Shown piece by piece: positions 62,065 to 64,000 of a stretch of 64,000 nt of DNA; positions within the stretch are counted from its first letter, which is position 1, and each line of letters opens with the position of its first letter. The stretch covers positions 342,753 to 406,752 of the forward strand of contig NZ_JADOTT010000003.1 of assembly GCF_016817355.1 (NCBI RefSeq), written 5' to 3'. The notes below the pieces were generated by a model. The model had not been told where the DNA came from. It worked only from the letters and a program-made list of their open reading frames with translations, and made no database searches. Source of the DNA: Maricaulis parjimensis (lineage in GTDB: Bacteria > Pseudomonadota > Alphaproteobacteria > Caulobacterales > Maricaulaceae). Made by a program: the position numbers and the translations under genes.

Positions 62065-63669
62065 CTAAGCATTGTCTTCAGCGATCATCGCGGCAGCCCG
62101 CGTGGCGATCATGATGGTTGGTGCATTGGTATTGCCGCCAACAAGGCGCGGCATGACCGAGGCATCCACGACCCGCAGGCCGTCAATTCCCTTCACCCGG
62201 CAGCGGCTGTCCACCACCGAGAGCTCGCCCGAACCCATCGCGCAGGTCGAGGTCGGGTGGTAGAGGGTTTCGGCATATTGGCGGACATGCTCGACCCGGT
62301 CGGCATGGGTCTTCACGGACGGATCGGGATAGCGCCAGGATTTGAAGTCATCGGACAGGGGAGGGGTGTCCAGCAGGGTTCGGGCCTTTTCCAGCCCGTC
62401 AGCGAGGACGTCCAGATCGTAGGGATCGGCCCCATAATTCGGCTGGATTGCCGGGTGTTCATTGGGGTCATCGCTCTTCAGCGCGATCTCGCCGCGGCTC
62501 TTCGGATAAAGCTGGCAGACATGAAGGGTCACGCCGTGACCCCACACCACGTCCTTGCCATGCGGGTTGTAGACGGCCGGGATGAAGGCCAGCTGCAAAT
62601 CCGGCAGGTCGCCCGCATAGCCTGACTTGATGAAGGCCCCACCCTGGACACCATTCACGGTGAGGGGGCCGTCACCGCGCAGGGCGTAGCGGGCGAACTG
62701 GTAGAGATTGCGCGGCGTCGCCTTGAGCGAGAAACCCAGCGTCCGTCCCGTCTTCGCCCAGTATTGTGCGGTGACATCCAGATGGTCCTGCAGATTCTTG
62801 CCGACGCCGGGCAGGTCGTGTTCGACTGAGACGCCCACAGCGCGAAGCTCGTCGGCGGGCCCAATGCCTGAAAGCAGGAGTGTCTGCGGTGAATTGATCG
62901 CTCCGCCGGACAGGATGACTTCCTTTCGGGCATTGATGACCCGGCGCTCGCCATTCACGTCCACGTCTACACCCGTCGCACGCCCGTTCTCGATCACAAC
63001 GCGACGGACCAGGGCACCGGTCAGGACATCACATGTGTCCCGTTCCAGGGCGGGGCGCAGGAAGGCGAGGGACGCTGAACACCGCTCCAGACCCTTTTGC
63101 GTCACCTGATAGGGACCAAACCCTTCCTGGCTGGCTCCGTTGAAATCGGCATTGCGCTTGTATTGCAGCTTTTCACCGGCCGCGAAGAAGTCCTCGGTCG
63201 CCGGATGCAAGGGGTCGATGTCCGACACCCAGAGCGGACCGTCCGTGCCATGATGCTCACTGGCCCCGCGGGTTTGGTGCTGGACTTCCTTGAAGGCGGG
63301 CAGGGCGGTTTTCCAGTTCCAGCCTTCCGCACCGTATTCCCGCTCCCACTCGTCGTAATTCTCCGGCGCGCCGCGCATATAGTGCATGGCGTTGATGGAG
63401 GAGGATCCGCCCAGCGTCTTGCCGCGTGGCCAGATCAGGGTGCGATTGTTGAGATGGCCCTGTGGCTCGGTCTCGTAATTCCAGCTGTATTTCGGATTGG
63501 TCACCACGAACTGCAAAAGCATGGGTGTCTTGACGACAGCACTCCGGTCAGAGCCACCGGCTTCCAGCACCAGGACCCGGACGGATGGATCGCGGGACAG
63601 GCGTTCCGCGACCGTGCAGCCGGCTGAGCCGGCCCCACAGACGATGTAGTCATATTCGGTGGTCGGCAT
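62065..63669 (-). CDS. GMC-family FAD-dependent oxidoreductase (choline-dehydrogenase-like)
   Basis: This 534-residue protein has an N-terminal FAD Rossmann motif DYIVCGAGSAGCTVAERL, then ATP-type loops RGKTLGGSSSINAMHYMRG, GAINSPQTLLLSGIGP and a C-terminal HPTSTCAMG (catalytic His) with DASVMPRLVGGNTNAPTIM. It oxidises an alcohol such as choline or another substrate, passing electrons to a carrier. ATG 63669 follows GGGGGAG. It lies 26 bases after the end of the carboxylase gene upstream on the same strand, suggesting an operon. Confidence 0.92.
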   Translation of the reverse strand: MPTTEYDYIVCGAGSAGCTVAERLSRDPSVRVLVLEAGGSDRSAVVKTPMLLQFVVTNPKYSWNYETEPQGHLNNRTLIWPRGKTLGGSSSINAMHYMRGAPENYDEWEREYGAEGWNWKTALPAFKEVQHQTRGASEHHGTDGPLWVSDIDPLHPATEDFFAAGEKLQYKRNADFNGASQEGFGPYQVTQKGLERCSASLAFLRPALERDTCDVLTGALVRRVVIENGRATGVDVDVNGERRVINARKEVILSGGAINSPQTLLLSGIGPADELRAVGVSVEHDLPGVGKNLQDHLDVTAQYWAKTGRTLGFSLKATPRNLYQFARYALRGDGPLTVNGVQGGAFIKSGYAGDLPDLQLAFIPAVYNPHGKDVVWGHGVTLHVCQLYPKSRGEIALKSDDPNEHPAIQPNYGADPYDLDVLADGLEKARTLLDTPPLSDDFKSWRYPDPSVKTHADRVEHVRQYAETLYHPTSTCAMGSGELSVVDSRCRVKGIDGLRVVDASVMPRLVGGNTNAPTIMIATRAAAMIAEDNA

Positions 63670-63695
63670 GGTTTTCTCCCCCGGGAGTCTTTCCC

Positions 63696-64000
63696 CTATT
63701 CGAACTCGATCATGAGTTCGTCGGCTGCGACGGAGTTTCCGGCTTGGACCTTGACGGATTTGATGATGCCGTCAGTTTCCGCGCGCAGCACGTTTTCCAT
63801 TTTCATGGCTTCCACGATGATGAGCGGCTCGCCGGTCTTGACCTCCTGGCCTTCGGTCACCTCCACCGTGACTACCAGGCCCGGCATGGGGGAGACGACC
63901 AGTTTGGCCATGTCCGGCTTTTCCTTCTCCGGCAGGCGCACATGCAGTTCCGCGGAGCGCGGCGAGCAGACGATGGCCGTGGCGGTGAAGCCGCGATGGC
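63696..64000 (-). CDS. pccA: Propionyl-CoA carboxylase alpha subunit, C-terminal part (partial)
   Basis: The 101 residues visible are the biotin-carboxyl-carrier end of an acyl-CoA carboxylase. The biotin attachment motif is VEAMKMENVL, preceded by LVVSPMPGLVVTVEV. The upstream sequence (LHVRLPEKEKPDMAK) continues off the window edge, so the GTG at 63941 is not the start. The MENVLRAE form is typical of PccA, which converts propionyl-CoA to methylmalonyl-CoA; an acetyl- or methylcrotonyl-CoA carboxylase cannot be excluded. Confidence 0.85.
   Translation of the reverse strand, partial: HRGFTATAIVCSPRSAELHVRLPEKEKPDMAKLVVSPMPGLVVTVEVTEGQEVKTGEPLIIVEAMKMENVLRAETDGIIKSVKVQAGNSVAADELMIEFE

Noticed and set aside
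1..64000. CRISPR array, prophage or intact insertion sequence
   Set aside because: No regularly spaced repeats, phage structural genes, integrase or transposase core were found.

Overview
The window looks like chromosome from a marine, stalked-type alphaproteobacterium close to Maricaulis/Caulobacterales. The evidence is high GC, the gyrA-coaD-cyclophilin-cyclophilin-queA-tgt order, two DUF2336 proteins, CtrA-like TTAA-N7-TTAA near-matches, and a tRNA-His without the G-1 residue. It is dense, mostly single-copy chromosomal sequence. I see no prophage, intact insertion sequence or CRISPR array.

Layout. 1-5.1 kb: end of a DoxX-like gene, a DUF2269 membrane protein, an endo/exonuclease/phosphatase protein, a Kelch protein, a ribbon-helix-helix/TM/EF-hand protein and a phosphodiesterase lipoprotein. 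5.3-15.5 kb: gyrA, coaD, two cyclophilins, queA-tgt and an acetyltransferase, interrupted by a small membrane protein, a glycosyltransferase-like protein and a second phosphatase-fold protein. 15.5-24.9 kb: a 180-bp intergenic repeat, a lipoprotein, tRNA-Lys, a type-B carboxylesterase, a Kef-type antiporter, an L,D-transpeptidase, an OmpA protein with 29 consecutive prolines, and a Cys/Met-metabolism PLP enzyme. 25.0-30.7 kb: an arginine succinyltransferase (AST) operon headed by an M20 hydrolase, then a lone receiver protein. 30.7-38.0 kb: phhA with a perfect operator-like palindrome, a five-domain beta/gamma-crystallin protein, AsmA, an M48 protease, tRNA-His, a hydrolase and a lipoprotein.

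38.1-43.1 kb is a signalling cluster: a lytic transglycosylase, two DUF2336 proteins, an orphan receiver, an Hpt protein and nadK. Three promoter regions carry CtrA-like sites. nadK has no usable start codon for its conserved N-terminus. 43.4-46.7 kb: a class II aldolase, an outer-membrane-type protein, a cytochrome c lipoprotein and a PepSY membrane protein. 47.0-51.1 kb: a sulfotransferase, a glycosyltransferase-sulfotransferase fusion and an ABC exporter, which together look like a make-sulfate-export unit for an unknown product. 51.1-58.6 kb: transporters, a cyclase with a divergent LysR regulator, a flavodoxin-like protein and a second Kef antiporter. 58.6-64 kb: a remnant-bearing intergenic region, a TonB-dependent receptor, a GMC oxidoreductase and the biotinyl end of a propionyl-CoA carboxylase alpha subunit.

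The best candidates for something new are the sulfotransferase/fusion/ABC unit (47019-51139), the possible membrane-bound calcium-responsive DNA-binding protein (3155-3805), and the DUF2336/Hpt/receiver cluster with CtrA-like sites. All functions are read from sequence alone. No database search was possible.
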